A stretch of 64,000 bases of DNA from Pseudanabaenaceae cyanobacterium SKYG29 (GCA_025055675.1 JANWWT010000001.1:124001-188000), one strand, 5' to 3'; shown: positions 9,534-18,630, counted from the first letter of the stretch. Numbers and translations are program-made. The notes: generated by a model from the letters alone, not told the origin.

Positions 9534-11818
9534 AGAGCTGTACCCCTCTCATCTAGCTCGGAGAGGGGATTGACTTCACTATCATCACTCCAACCGATCG
9601 CTCCTTCTCTCCCTGTAGTGAAGGTGGTTATATTCAGTTCTTCTAACTTAGCAGTGGTAGGGGGAAGGAGTCTGTTAGTGGAGGCAACTAGTGTAGTGAT
9701 TCCTGCTTGCTTGACTAACTCTGGTAAAAGTTCTCCCCCTGACCACCAGAGGACGGTGGCTCTGATCTTCTCCCCCTGCTCTAGGAGTTGCCGCTGTTGC
9801 TGCAGAGTCATATTGCCAATAAATAGCCAGCGATTGTCTCCGATCGTCAGGACCAAAGCGGGTGGGTTCGACTGGATTACTTCGATCGTGACCTTGTCAT
9901 CAAGAGTGATGACCTTACCTGGTTCGAGGCTTTGGGGGGTGATCCCAGCGCGGTTAAGGTCGGCAATCAATTGACGATAGGTTTGGGACATACTTAAGTC
10001 CTGCATGCTAGCAAACTGCTCAATCTTGACACCCTTATCAAGGAGGACATGCCAACCATCACTTACATCGGGGGTGCTGTGGGTAGCAATGCCCCAATCT
10101 AAGCGGGTTATGCCCTGCTTCTGCATAAAGCTGACCAAATTCAAGGATGCGTGGGAGCGGTTACCTGTGTTGATGAGGATGTTTTTACCCTGGGACTGAA
10201 TTAACATCACGGGAGCAGACCCCGAATCAAATACTATTGCCTGGAATAAACGACTGCGTTGCCAAACTTGGGGGATAAACAGGACTGCTGCCACTAGCAA
10301 ACCCGCCATTAGCCAACGGGGAAACTTCATTTCCCAGACCTGCTGTTGTCTCTGCCACCAGGGAGAAAGCCAGACTAGAATAATCAAACCGTAGGCTAAG
10401 GTCATTTGCCAAAGAGCGATCGTGCCTGTTGTCCTAAAACTGCCTGGTAGATTCCCCACTACTGTGACAATTTGCATTACCAAGATTGCTATGGGTTTGA
10501 GGAACCAAGCTAGTACGGCTCCCGCGGGCACATAAATTACACCCCCAATCCCACTCACAATTCCCCCCAAAATCAGGACCACAAATAGGGGAGAGGCTAG
10601 GAGATTGGCCAGCAAAGAATAAGCACTGAATGCGCCAATGCCATACAGTTGCAAGGGCAAGGTCCAGACAAAAGCAGCAATGGGGACAGCAATACTACTG
10701 GCTAACAAGGGGGGCAAATTCTGTAAAGTCCTATTGCTAATGCTTGTGGCTGTAGTCTGGAGTCCCAGGGTAGCTAAAAAGCTAAACTGAAACCCCAAAT
10801 CCCATAGCCATAGAGGGTTGTAAAGCAGAAGCAAGACAGCAGCCAGGGCTAGGCCACTGAGGGGGCGACTTTTCCGATCGAGTAGTTCCCCTGTCATTAA
10901 ACCAATCCCCATCACCACTGCTCGCAGGATGGAAGGACTGATCCCCGTCAACGCTAAATACCCTAGTAAACCCCCCGTACCCACAAGGAAACGCGGGAGC
11001 GGTGGTAACCCTTGACACAAAACCAGGACGAAGGCTAAAACGATCGAGACGTGGAACCCTGAAGCTGCCAGGGCATGGGCTAGTCCTACCTTAACAAAAT
11101 CATCTTTTACTTGAGGGGGTAAGTCGACCGCGCGGCTACCTAACACCAACGAGCTGAGAAGGACGCCTTCTGGCATCCCTGCTCCCCACACGTGGGCTTT
11201 GGTCATACGATCGCGAATTTGCCATAGTCCCCAGGGAGGTGGTTGCACTATTTGGAGGTTACGCCCCGCTAAACCCGCGAATATACCCTGCCGTTGTAAA
11301 AATTGGCGAAAGTCGAACTGATGGGGGTTCTTGGGTGCGTTGGGTTTGTACAAATTGCCCTGGATTTTAACCACCTGCCCCGGACGGACACCAGTGACTT
11401 GTAGGACAGAAACGGTTGTGTATAACTTCCCCCCGACTAATTCCCCCTGTTTTGCCTGAGGGAGGGTGAGAGTTTCCGCCTGTAATGTAAAGCGGGCTTT
11501 GCCACTGCGGGTAAGACGAGGAGTGTCTAAAACTTTGCCAGTTAGGACCGCTCGCTGGATTGGTGCTTTGCTTGCTACATCATTGGGCACAGGACGGGGG
11601 GCTCGCCAATTAGCGTAGAAATAGGCTCCCACTCCCACCAGGACAAACAAGAGCCATACCCAGGGCTTGAAGTTCTTCTCCTGTAGGCGCAGCAGCACGA
11701 TCGGTAGGACTACCCCCAGCAGCAACAAACAAAGCCCCGCTTCTAGGCTGGTGACCCCACTGGCGAGGATGCCCACAAGAAAGGCTACTGTGAGACCTAA
11801 AAACGCTAGGTCATCCAT
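9530..11818 (-). CDS. comEC: ComEC-type DNA uptake channel with degenerate metallo-beta-lactamase domain
   Basis: Inner-membrane channel for single-stranded DNA in natural transformation, 762 residues. An N-terminal membrane pair and OB-like domain (DUF4131, about 25-190) is followed by the Competence domain with many helices (VLLSSLVLGSR, then HALAASGFHVSIV and ILRAVVMGIGL), and a soluble C-terminal beta-lactamase-like domain from about residue 530. In that domain the usual THxHxDH metal site is replaced by ATHSTPDVSDGW, and the usual DVGQGDA by DSGSAPV, so metal catalysis looks lost. Eight bases overlap the upstream CBS-like gene, so they are probably co-transcribed. Pilus ATPase PilT lies at 33.6 kb. 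Confidence 0.9.
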   Translation of the reverse strand: MDDLAFLGLTVAFLVGILASGVTSLEAGLCLLLLGVVLPIVLLRLQEKNFKPWVWLLFVLVGVGAYFYANWRAPRPVPNDVASKAPIQRAVLTGKVLDTPRLTRSGKARFTLQAETLTLPQAKQGELVGGKLYTTVSVLQVTGVRPGQVVKIQGNLYKPNAPKNPHQFDFRQFLQRQGIFAGLAGRNLQIVQPPPWGLWQIRDRMTKAHVWGAGMPEGVLLSSLVLGSRAVDLPPQVKDDFVKVGLAHALAASGFHVSIVLAFVLVLCQGLPPLPRFLVGTGGLLGYLALTGISPSILRAVVMGIGLMTGELLDRKSRPLSGLALAAVLLLLYNPLWLWDLGFQFSFLATLGLQTTATSISNRTLQNLPPLLASSIAVPIAAFVWTLPLQLYGIGAFSAYSLLANLLASPLFVVLILGGIVSGIGGVIYVPAGAVLAWFLKPIAILVMQIVTVVGNLPGSFRTTGTIALWQMTLAYGLIILVWLSPWWQRQQQVWEMKFPRWLMAGLLVAAVLFIPQVWQRSRLFQAIVFDSGSAPVMLIQSQGKNILINTGNRSHASLNLVSFMQKQGITRLDWGIATHSTPDVSDGWHVLLDKGVKIEQFASMQDLSMSQTYRQLIADLNRAGITPQSLEPGKVITLDDKVTIEVIQSNPPALVLTIGDNRWLFIGNMTLQQQRQLLEQGEKIRATVLWWSGGELLPELVKQAGITTLVASTNRLLPPTTAKLEELNITTFTTGREGAIGWSDDSEVNPLSELDERGTAL

Positions 11819-12254
11819 TGAGAGCTTGGAAGGTAGCCCTCAGCAGTTCTCTTACATCCACGAGTTTGCGGCTACCATCGCCCAGTTGCACAACTATGGG
11901 GTCAAAGAATAGTTCCTCTTCCCGTTTGAGAGCCTCTAGTGTGGCTTCTTTGATGAGAGTAGAGGAGGGAAAAATCAGCACCCCTGCCTTGACAGTTTCC
12001 AGGAGAACCGTAAGGGGACGTTTAGAATAAATCTCCTTGCTGTAGGCGCGATTCATAAAGGAGTCAAAGCGAAAGCGGGAAATCACGGCAGTGGGCACGC
12101 TGTCCAAGGTAATCAAGACACCAGGTAATTCAGGGTTATTAGCAAATCTCTCCACAACGGCGCGCCCTTGGGTAGTCGCACCATCTACTTCAAAGGCGAA
12201 GGATGGCAATGACTCCAGAGTGGAAGTAGGGGTAAACTGAACTGATGTGAGCAT
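11811..12254 (-). CDS. stand-alone CBS-like sensory domain protein
   Basis: A protein of 147 residues with no membrane helix. The central stretch TAVISRFRFDSFMNRAYSKE followed by KRPLTVLLE and DPIVVQLGDGSRKLVDVREL matches, as I recall it, the CBS-like domain that often precedes GGDEF domains in bacterial diguanylate cyclases. Here the domain stands alone. ATG 12254 is used because the longer frame begins at a TTG only five bases from the divergent ackA start. The end overlaps comEC by eight bases, implying a joint transcript. A link to competence or c-di-GMP signalling is inference. Confidence 0.65.
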   Translation of the reverse strand: MLTSVQFTPTSTLESLPSFAFEVDGATTQGRAVVERFANNPELPGVLITLDSVPTAVISRFRFDSFMNRAYSKEIYSKRPLTVLLETVKAGVLIFPSSTLIKEATLEALKREEELFFDPIVVQLGDGSRKLVDVRELLRATFQALNG

Positions 12255-12319
12255 AGTTTTGCCAACGCTTTCCTTTAGCCTAGTAGCAAAGAGTACCTTA
12301 GACAAGAGGTTCAATCCCC

Positions 12320-13525
12320 ATGGGCAAGCCCGTAAAGATTTTGGTGATGAATGCTGGCTCTAGTAGTCACAAAGCCTGTCTGTACCAGCTACCTGACCCT
12401 ACCCCCTGCTGGCAAGGTGTAGTGGACTGGACAAAAGAACTGGGGCAAGCAGTAGTAACGGTAAAAACTAATCAAGGTAAATGGGAACAGCAGCTACCTG
12501 CTCCCGATCGCGCTTCTGTACTGCAGGATTTTTTAGGGACAATTTGGCAGGGGGAAAGACGGGTACTCGAGCGGGCAGAGGAAATCAGGGTTGTGGGGCA
12601 TCGAGTTGTCCATGGGGGTCGAGTCTATCAGCAGCCAGTTGTGATCGATGAGCAAGTGAAGGCGGCGATTAGAGAGATGAGTAAATTTGCTCCTGTCCAT
12701 AATCCTGCTAATTTGGCAGGAATTGAATTAGTGGAGCAGGTGTTGCCCCAGGTGCCCCAGGTAGCAGTGTTTGATACAGCTTTCCATAGTCAGATGCCTT
12801 TGCCTGCCAAGGTTTACCCCCTCCCCTATCGCTATTTTGCACAGGGGATTTATCGCTATGGTTTTCATGGCATCAGTCACCAGTACGTGGCGGGGGAGGC
12901 AGCGAAATTTCTACAGCGGGACTTGGCTGACCTGCGGTTAATTACCTGCCATTTGGGTAATGGTTGCTCTCTGACGGCAGTACGAGGCGGAATTAGTGTC
13001 AATACCACGATGGGCTTTACGCCGTTAGCAGGGGTGATGATGGGCACACGATCGGGAGATATTGACCCTGGTATTCTCATTTACTTACTACGGGAGGGGA
13101 TGACTGCCGAGGACCTCGATCGTTTGCTCAACCGTGAATCGGGCTTACTGGGTGTATCGGGAGTTAGTAATGACTTGCGGGCAATTTTAAGTGTAGAAAA
13201 TAACGATCGAGCTAAACTGGCTTATGACATATTTATTCATCGCCTGCGGGGAGCGATCGGTTCTCTCATGGCAGATTTGGGAGGATTGGATGCCCTTGTA
13301 TTTACAGCAGGAATTGGCGAAAACAGCTATAAAGTGCGGGCAGATGTCTGTGCCAATTGGGAATTTTTTGGCATTAAGGTTAACCCCGATCGGAATCAAA
13401 GTCGACCCTGTCCTGTTGATATTTCTGCTGCTGACAGTAAGGTCAAAGTGTTAGTTATTCCCACCCAGGAGGATTGGGCGATCGCTCAGGCTTGTTATGA
13501 ATTTGTAGTTAAGGGAGTGGTATAG
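12320..13525 (+). CDS. ackA: acetate kinase
   Basis: Interconverts acetate plus ATP and acetyl phosphate plus ADP; 401 residues, normal length. Family motifs are complete: NAGSSSHK near the N-terminus, RVVHGGRVY, FDTAFHSQMP, YGFHGISH, CHLGNGCSL, TRSGDIDPG and FTAGIGENS. No pta gene is adjacent. AAGAGG lies ten bases before the ATG. The gene's 3' end overlaps the convergent dihydroorotase-like gene by 31 bases, the longest tail overlap in the window. Confidence 0.96.
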   Translation: MGKPVKILVMNAGSSSHKACLYQLPDPTPCWQGVVDWTKELGQAVVTVKTNQGKWEQQLPAPDRASVLQDFLGTIWQGERRVLERAEEIRVVGHRVVHGGRVYQQPVVIDEQVKAAIREMSKFAPVHNPANLAGIELVEQVLPQVPQVAVFDTAFHSQMPLPAKVYPLPYRYFAQGIYRYGFHGISHQYVAGEAAKFLQRDLADLRLITCHLGNGCSLTAVRGGISVNTTMGFTPLAGVMMGTRSGDIDPGILIYLLREGMTAEDLDRLLNRESGLLGVSGVSNDLRAILSVENNDRAKLAYDIFIHRLRGAIGSLMADLGGLDALVFTAGIGENSYKVRADVCANWEFFGIKVNPDRNQSRPCPVDISAADSKVKVLVIPTQEDWAIAQACYEFVVKGVV

Positions 13526-14829
13526 CCCTTAATTTCTTGCCCCCACAGAATAGTATTTTGTGCTAAAGAAAGGGAGGTTTTGCTGTTGAGTTGCCAGGAG
13601 CAGTCGGGGACTAGAGCAAATATGCCATCGGGGGGTGTAATTCCTAAAATTTGACAGGGCTTTATGCGCAGGGCTTGTAGCAATTCTAGGGGAGTTAATT
13701 TCTTAGTGGTCACTAATTGCTGCCACAACAAAGGAAAGGCGAATTGTAAACCGATCGTGCCTGATGGTGCTACTTCTATCGGGAGCATGGTTTCCTCGTA
13801 GGTGTAGGGGTAGTGGTTAATAGCGATAGCATCGATCGTGCCATTTTTAACCGCTCTGATCAGTTCCTCTTGGTCTGGGGGATGGGGTAAAGGAGGTAAC
13901 AAACGGAGATGGGGACTAAAAGAATCAAGGTGACCCGTATGCCAAATCAAATGTGTCCATAGCACACTAGCTGTAATTGGTAAATGTTCATTTTTTGCCT
14001 GTTCTAAAAGAGCGATACTCCCCCGACAACTTACGCCCAACAAATGTACAGGGCAACGAGTTAACCGCACTAATTCTAACACGCTGAAAACAGCGATCGT
14101 TTCTGCTATATCTGGTGTACCCCCTAAACCCAATTTAAGGGCATGCAAACCTTCCCTCACCACCCCTTCTGCTAATTGAGCTTGCAATGGCACGAGTAAC
14201 ACAGGTTTTTGATAGGGAGCCAGATATTCCAAAGCCCGACGTAGGAGTAGTAAATTCCCGATCGGTTCAGGATAAGCAAATCCTACTACTTTTTCCAGTA
14301 GGTCAGCGTACTCGCATAAATTTTCCCTGTGGTAGAGAGAACCCCACAAAAGAAACGGATGGGGCACATAACTAAGAAAGTAATCAACAGCAGATACATG
14401 AGTAATTCCTTGATAGGGCATCACAGCCACTCGACCAAAACCACCACCCTGAGCGCATTTTTGCAGACTAGCTAAAGTTTCCCTTACCTCAAAACCTGGT
14501 TCTCCACTACGACTAAATAGGTCAACCAAAGCAGGTACAACCACCAAAGAATTAGGCTCCCTTTGCACAACTCCCCCTGGTAAATTCCCAGGATTAACTA
14601 ATATCCTGCCTGGTGAGCTTGTCGAACCAGAGCTTGTCGAACCAGAGCTTGACTTCGATAAACTCAGTCCTACGGTCGCATCCCTGCCTGGTGAGCTTGT
14701 CGAACCAGAGCTTGTCGAACCAGAGCTTGTCTCACTTTGTAGTAAAACATTTGCCAACAACACCGAGCGATCGGTGAGCACCATAGCTTGCGGGTAATAG
14801 CCACTTACTTCAGCAATGCTGTCAACCAT
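13495..14829 (-). CDS. dihydroorotase-like amidohydrolase with an inserted repeat segment
   Basis: A 444-residue protein that follows the dihydroorotase (PyrC) amidohydrolase pattern (LVVVPALVDLFSRSGEPGFE, then HLLGVSCRGSIALLEQAK and the closing region around LRIKPCQILGI). The metal-binding HxH expected after VD is absent (DLFSRSGEP), so it may be an inactive or regulatory homologue as known for some PyrC-like proteins. Residues about 32-75 are a low-complexity stretch (GSTSSGSTSSPGR twice) encoded by the palindromic repeat at 14606-14729. The reading frame stays intact through it. It is the last gene of a gshA-mazG operon, overlapping mazG by eight bases. Whether the protein is active is not decidable here. 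Confidence 0.75.
   Translation of the reverse strand: MVDSIAEVSGYYPQAMVLTDRSVLLANVLLQSETSSGSTSSGSTSSPGRDATVGLSLSKSSSGSTSSGSTSSPGRILVNPGNLPGGVVQREPNSLVVVPALVDLFSRSGEPGFEVRETLASLQKCAQGGGFGRVAVMPYQGITHVSAVDYFLSYVPHPFLLWGSLYHRENLCEYADLLEKVVGFAYPEPIGNLLLLRRALEYLAPYQKPVLLVPLQAQLAEGVVREGLHALKLGLGGTPDIAETIAVFSVLELVRLTRCPVHLLGVSCRGSIALLEQAKNEHLPITASVLWTHLIWHTGHLDSFSPHLRLLPPLPHPPDQEELIRAVKNGTIDAIAINHYPYTYEETMLPIEVAPSGTIGLQFAFPLLWQQLVTTKKLTPLELLQALRIKPCQILGITPPDGIFALVPDCSWQLNSKTSLSLAQNTILWGQEIKGYTTPLTTNS
14606..14729. repeat. duplicated palindromic repeat inserted inside a gene
   Basis: Two 46-base copies (14606-14651 and 14684-14729) beginning CTGCCTGGTGAGCTTGTCG are separated by 32 bases, period 78. 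Each copy holds the core GAGCTTGTCGAACC tandemly. The spacer contains ACTTCGATAAACTCAG, partly complementary to the core, so foldback is possible. The period is a multiple of three, which keeps the host frame open. The core resembles the dispersed REP-like element (TTCGACAAGCTCA) seen between genes in many bacteria. Confidence 0.9.
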
Positions 14830-15643
14830 TTTTCTGTCTCAGCTGTTCTTTGGCATTTTGCCACAGTTGTTCCAGCTCAGCTAAAGTGCATTCCTGCAAC
14901 GGCTTGGGGGCCTGTTTCTCTAACAAACACCACCGATCGATAAACCTCTGATTTGTACCCATCAGCGCTGCCGTGGGGTCTAACTTGTACCAGCGGGCGA
15001 TCTGTAACAGAGTAAAAAGTACATCTCCTAGTTCTTCCGACTGCCGATCGGGATTTTCTGTTGCTAAAGCGTGGCGAAATTCCTCCATTTCTTCGGCATA
15101 CTTAGCCCAGACTCCCTCAATATTTTCCCAGTCAAATCCCAGCGCTGCCACCTTCCCAGAAATTTTCATAGTTGCTTCCAGAGGCGGTAAACTGCGCTGA
15201 TATTTCTTTAGCTTTTCACTCAGGGGTGGATGCTGGTTTTCCTCATCTTTAATCTTTTCCCAGTTTGCGGTCACTTCTGCTGTATTATTTACCTGCAAAT
15301 TACCAAAGACATGGGGATGACGGCGCACCAATTTTTCACTGATACCCCTAGCCACATCTGTTAGGGAAAACTCTCCCCTCTCCTGGGCAATCTGCGCCTG
15401 TAACACCACCTGCAATAACAAATCGCCTAGTTCTTCACAAATGGCACGACTATCTCCCGATCGCAAAGCATCCACCGTTTCATAAGCCTCCTCAACAATG
15501 TAGGGCATCAAAGTTTGGGGCGTTTGGGCTAAATCCCAGGGGCAACCTGTTTGGGGATGACGTAATTGCGCCACGATGGTGATTAACTCTCCTAAAGCCG
15601 CTAAAGTAACATCTGTGCCAATTCCTGGTCTTGTTGTGTCCAT
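14822..15643 (-). CDS. mazG: nucleoside triphosphate pyrophosphohydrolase MazG
   Basis: House-cleaning enzyme that hydrolyses non-canonical or excess NTPs to NMP and PPi. Both MazG domains are present: the first after GCPWDLAQT with the metal motif EEAYETVDAL and EELGDLLLQ, the second with EEMEEF and EELGDVLF. About 273 residues from ATG 15643, which has GGAGG ten bases upstream. An upstream ATG at 15706 also has GAGG before it and would overlap gshA by 106 instead of 43 bases, so the start is not settled. Lies between gshA and the dihydroorotase-like gene in one operon. Confidence 0.93.
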   Translation of the reverse strand: MDTTRPGIGTDVTLAALGELITIVAQLRHPQTGCPWDLAQTPQTLMPYIVEEAYETVDALRSGDSRAICEELGDLLLQVVLQAQIAQERGEFSLTDVARGISEKLVRRHPHVFGNLQVNNTAEVTANWEKIKDEENQHPPLSEKLKKYQRSLPPLEATMKISGKVAALGFDWENIEGVWAKYAEEMEEFRHALATENPDRQSEELGDVLFTLLQIARWYKLDPTAALMGTNQRFIDRWCLLEKQAPKPLQECTLAELEQLWQNAKEQLRQKNG

Positions 15644-16722
15644 GCTGCTACTGCCTCCGTCATAATCGCTGTTGTCGATTTCCCTGCCTGATACGCCTGT
15701 AGCCATCTTTGTGCCTCATTGCCCTTGTGCAAAATCTGCAAGAGCGGTGACAGAAAGCAATTTACCCCCCGATCGCAGGCTAGAGGATAAACCTGTTCAT
15801 ACAACTCTCTAATCCAGTCCTCGGCTCTGATTTTACCTCCCCTTTCCCAGTGCACTAATTCCGCCGCCAAACTCGATCGAGCTGCTGCCCTCTCGTTTTC
15901 ATCAGCAATAGCGATCAATTCTGTCGGTGTAAATTTCCCACCCAGGGGATCGAGATGAACATTAGTTAGCACCATCCACAGCCGCATTTCCAACAGAGCC
16001 GTAATAGCCAGGAGAGCGATCGGGTCAGACACCAAATCCGTGATTCGTAATTCCAAACGATTGAGGTCGTAGGGTCTTCTATTGCCATTTGGGCGCACGG
16101 CACACCAGAGATGGCGGACATTTTGCATCGTACCCAGGCGCAGTTGTTCTTCCGTCCAGTTAATGAAATGGTTGTGGCTGGTAAACAAAGGCACATAGGC
16201 AGGAGTTTTGGGAAAAATTTGCCAACGGGTGGAATGAAACCCCGTCACTTGGCTATCCAAAAAAGGTGAAGATGCACTCAAAGCCAAATATAAAGCTGCT
16301 TCCATCCGCACCACCCTTATTGCCCGCATCAAGGTTTCCCCATCCTCAATCCCTACGTTGATGTGAATACTAGTGGTGACGACATTGGTACCGTAGGTCT
16401 GTTCGATATAGGAGTGATAAGGATTTTGTGGGTCCGATCGTTCGAAGTGGTCACTTCCCCCCAAAGCCATCGTACTACCAGGAAGGAGAGTGTAATCCCC
16501 CTGGGTCGCCAAAAACTGCCGCAACTGTTGCCTAGGCATTACCAAAGCTGGTAAGAGCTGTTCATAGCGTCCTAGGGGGGGGGTAGTGTACTCCACGTTG
16601 CGATTATCAGGCTCCCGTACAAACCCAGGCAAACGACTGACAATCAAACTGGAGAAACCCACCACCTGTCCCTGGGGCGTACCTGTGTAGACTTCTACCT
16701 CAAACCCTTTTGTTAGTAACAC
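15601..16722 (-). CDS. gshA: glutamate-cysteine ligase, cyanobacterial type
   Basis: First and committed step of glutathione synthesis, ATP-dependent joining of Glu and Cys. The 373-residue sequence follows the cyanobacterial GshA pattern: LLTKGFEVEVYTGTPQG at the N-terminus, NVEYTTPPLGRYE, TSIHINVGIED and RPNGNRRPYDLNRLELRITD. The start is GTG at 16722 with GAGGT shortly before it, which reproduces the family N-terminus. First gene of the operon with mazG and the dihydroorotase-like gene. gshB is not in the window. Confidence 0.95.
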   Translation of the reverse strand: MLLTKGFEVEVYTGTPQGQVVGFSSLIVSRLPGFVREPDNRNVEYTTPPLGRYEQLLPALVMPRQQLRQFLATQGDYTLLPGSTMALGGSDHFERSDPQNPYHSYIEQTYGTNVVTTSIHINVGIEDGETLMRAIRVVRMEAALYLALSASSPFLDSQVTGFHSTRWQIFPKTPAYVPLFTSHNHFINWTEEQLRLGTMQNVRHLWCAVRPNGNRRPYDLNRLELRITDLVSDPIALLAITALLEMRLWMVLTNVHLDPLGGKFTPTELIAIADENERAAARSSLAAELVHWERGGKIRAEDWIRELYEQVYPLACDRGVNCFLSPLLQILHKGNEAQRWLQAYQAGKSTTAIMTEAVAAWTQQDQELAQMLL

Positions 16723-16894
16723 CAGACCTCAACCGACCGATCGGGTCTATTATCTCCCACAAATTGCCCAAATACCAAGAATTATTTAATTTTCCCCCCT
16801 CCCTTGCAGATTATTTGTTTTGCCAGCATTGATCCAGATAGAAATATAGCCACTTCTTTAGCTTATTTTTATAACTTGATACCACAACCTTGTC

Positions 16895-16923
16895 TTGACA
16901 GGCATTACTGATAGTGCTAGGGT
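16895..16923 (+). promoter_or_regulatory. sigma-70-type promoter
   Basis: TTGACA at 16895-16900, a 17-base spacer, then TAGGGT at 16918-16923 (fits TAnnnT). Transcription would begin about 25 bases before the ATG at 16954 and feed the four-gene run through priA. Confidence 0.65.
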
Positions 16924-16953
16924 ATGGCTATATCCACCTGGGGGCTGTAGGGT

Positions 16954-18630
16954 ATGGATGAGATGGAAATTGCCGCTAAGTTAGAGAAATTTTTCGGTAT
17001 TTCTGGGTTACAAATTCAGGTAGTGTGGCAGGATGATGATTTAGTAGTGGTATTCAATCGACCAGCTGCCGATCACCTAGAATATAATCAAATGACTAAG
17101 CAGACAGTTAAATTACTACAAGACCTAAAAGTACCAGCACCTCAGCGATTAATCTTCTATTCCCGTATTTTAGGGCAAGAAGAACCTGACTGGGATAAAA
17201 TTGTCAAAGTCAAAAAAGCAGGTGTATCTAAACCGACAGCTGCCGAGGAAGAACTAACGGTATTGCAAGCAGAAGAGAAACCAGTTCCGACGCAGGTAGT
17301 TTCCCCTAATAAACCAAAGCGCAAGGAAAAACCAACACCTACTCCCATCAAAGAAGAGATAAAAGAGTCAGAACCGATCGTTGTCAGTCCACCTCAGCTC
17401 TCAGACTTTTGTTTTACTCGCAACAAAGCCTTAGTTAAAGCTGAACTACCAGCTCCTGCCCAAAAGGTTGCTGAGCACATCAAATTCTTCCATGAACTGA
17501 GTGAGAGAGTAAAACTAGAATTAGCCCCTGTTTTAGAAGACTTTTTCAAGAACCCTGACAAGACATCACTGGTTTCTGTCCCTAAAGAATTGCGGAGTTG
17601 GTTTGAGGAATTGAAGAAGCTTAAAGATGATGAGTTCCGATCGCAAGCTATCTGGTTGAGTCGCTACTGTTACAATCCCGAAAAAACAATGGAGGAAGTC
17701 AATGCCCTGTTTGAGAAACTAGTAGAACAAGAACAGGAAAAACATAAAACCTTAGAGCCATCCCCTGAATCTATTGCCCCTACTGCTACTATTAGTAAAC
17801 GATCGGGTAGTGCAGCTACTACTTCTAGTCGGTCTAGCAGGCAAGTTGTATCTAAGAGGGCGCAGCGTTTTACCCCTGATGAGTTGGTATTTATGGCAGG
17901 TGGTAGTTTGCTAATTGGAGCGATCGGGTGGTTTTTGTGGGGAACAGCAGCAGCACTTACTCCCTTTGGTTGGATTGCCGCGATTGCAGGTATTGCTTCA
18001 GGTGTTGGCAGTATCTTAGGAAATCAGGGAATTAGAACTGCAGCAGCTTTAGTATTATTGGTGCTCTATTTGATATTCTTTGGTTTTGGATTCATTATTC
18101 TTTGGATTGAGTTTTTGGGCTGGTTAACAGGGTTAATTGTAGCAGGAGCAGTGACCTCCATGAAGGAGAGTAGTGGGGCTGAGAGTATTACTGCACCGAA
18201 ACCATTCCGATTACTAGTCGTTTACGGAATTGTAATTTTAATTGGTATGGGTTACGCTGCTGCGACATGGTTTCCCAGAATGCAAGTAACAGTTGGAGAG
18301 GGAGACCCGAAAGGAAGTAACCCTGTTGATATAGTTGAAGTTACAGTTACAGATGAGACCATTAATATGTCTAAGACGCAGTTAAAAACCTCGTTTGCTA
18401 TGAGAGTAAGTAATCAAGCTAGCAAAGATTGTGATATAGACATTAGTCCACAAAGTGGTGGTGTTAGCTATTCAATTAGCCCTAGTCCTCTAGTTAAGAG
18501 CAGGAAGACTGAAACACTGAACGTGGAATTATCTAATGGGGGTATTTTTCGTCTAGGTTGTCAGGGTTGGTTATCAGAGCCAAATCTTCTGTCTCTCGAT
18601 GGTCCTATTTTCACTGCCAAGGATGATTAA
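16954..18630 (+). CDS. unknown membrane protein with N-terminal cyanobacterial domain
   Basis: A 558-residue protein I do not recognise as a whole. Residues 1-90 form an alpha/beta domain (ISGLQIQVVWQDDDLVVVF, RLIFYSRILGQEEPDW) similar to a domain I have seen at the N-terminus of several cyanobacterial proteins. A Lys/Pro/Glu-rich linker (about 90-145), a charged helical region (about 150-270) and a Ser-rich stretch follow. Three to four hydrophobic helices occupy about 308-440. The last 130 residues would then lie outside the cytoplasm and look like a beta-sandwich with two cysteines (DCDIDISPQSGG and RLGCQGW). A promoter sits before it and the next gene begins 15 bases after its stop. Confidence 0.8.
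   Translation: MDEMEIAAKLEKFFGISGLQIQVVWQDDDLVVVFNRPAADHLEYNQMTKQTVKLLQDLKVPAPQRLIFYSRILGQEEPDWDKIVKVKKAGVSKPTAAEEELTVLQAEEKPVPTQVVSPNKPKRKEKPTPTPIKEEIKESEPIVVSPPQLSDFCFTRNKALVKAELPAPAQKVAEHIKFFHELSERVKLELAPVLEDFFKNPDKTSLVSVPKELRSWFEELKKLKDDEFRSQAIWLSRYCYNPEKTMEEVNALFEKLVEQEQEKHKTLEPSPESIAPTATISKRSGSAATTSSRSSRQVVSKRAQRFTPDELVFMAGGSLLIGAIGWFLWGTAAALTPFGWIAAIAGIASGVGSILGNQGIRTAAALVLLVLYLIFFGFGFIILWIEFLGWLTGLIVAGAVTSMKESSGAESITAPKPFRLLVVYGIVILIGMGYAAATWFPRMQVTVGEGDPKGSNPVDIVEVTVTDETINMSKTQLKTSFAMRVSNQASKDCDIDISPQSGGVSYSISPSPLVKSRKTETLNVELSNGGIFRLGCQGWLSEPNLLSLDGPIFTAKDD

Noticed and set aside
14606-14729. CRISPR-like array
   Set aside because: Only two copies, the repeats touch each other in tandem, and the segment lies in a translated frame; no cas genes are present.
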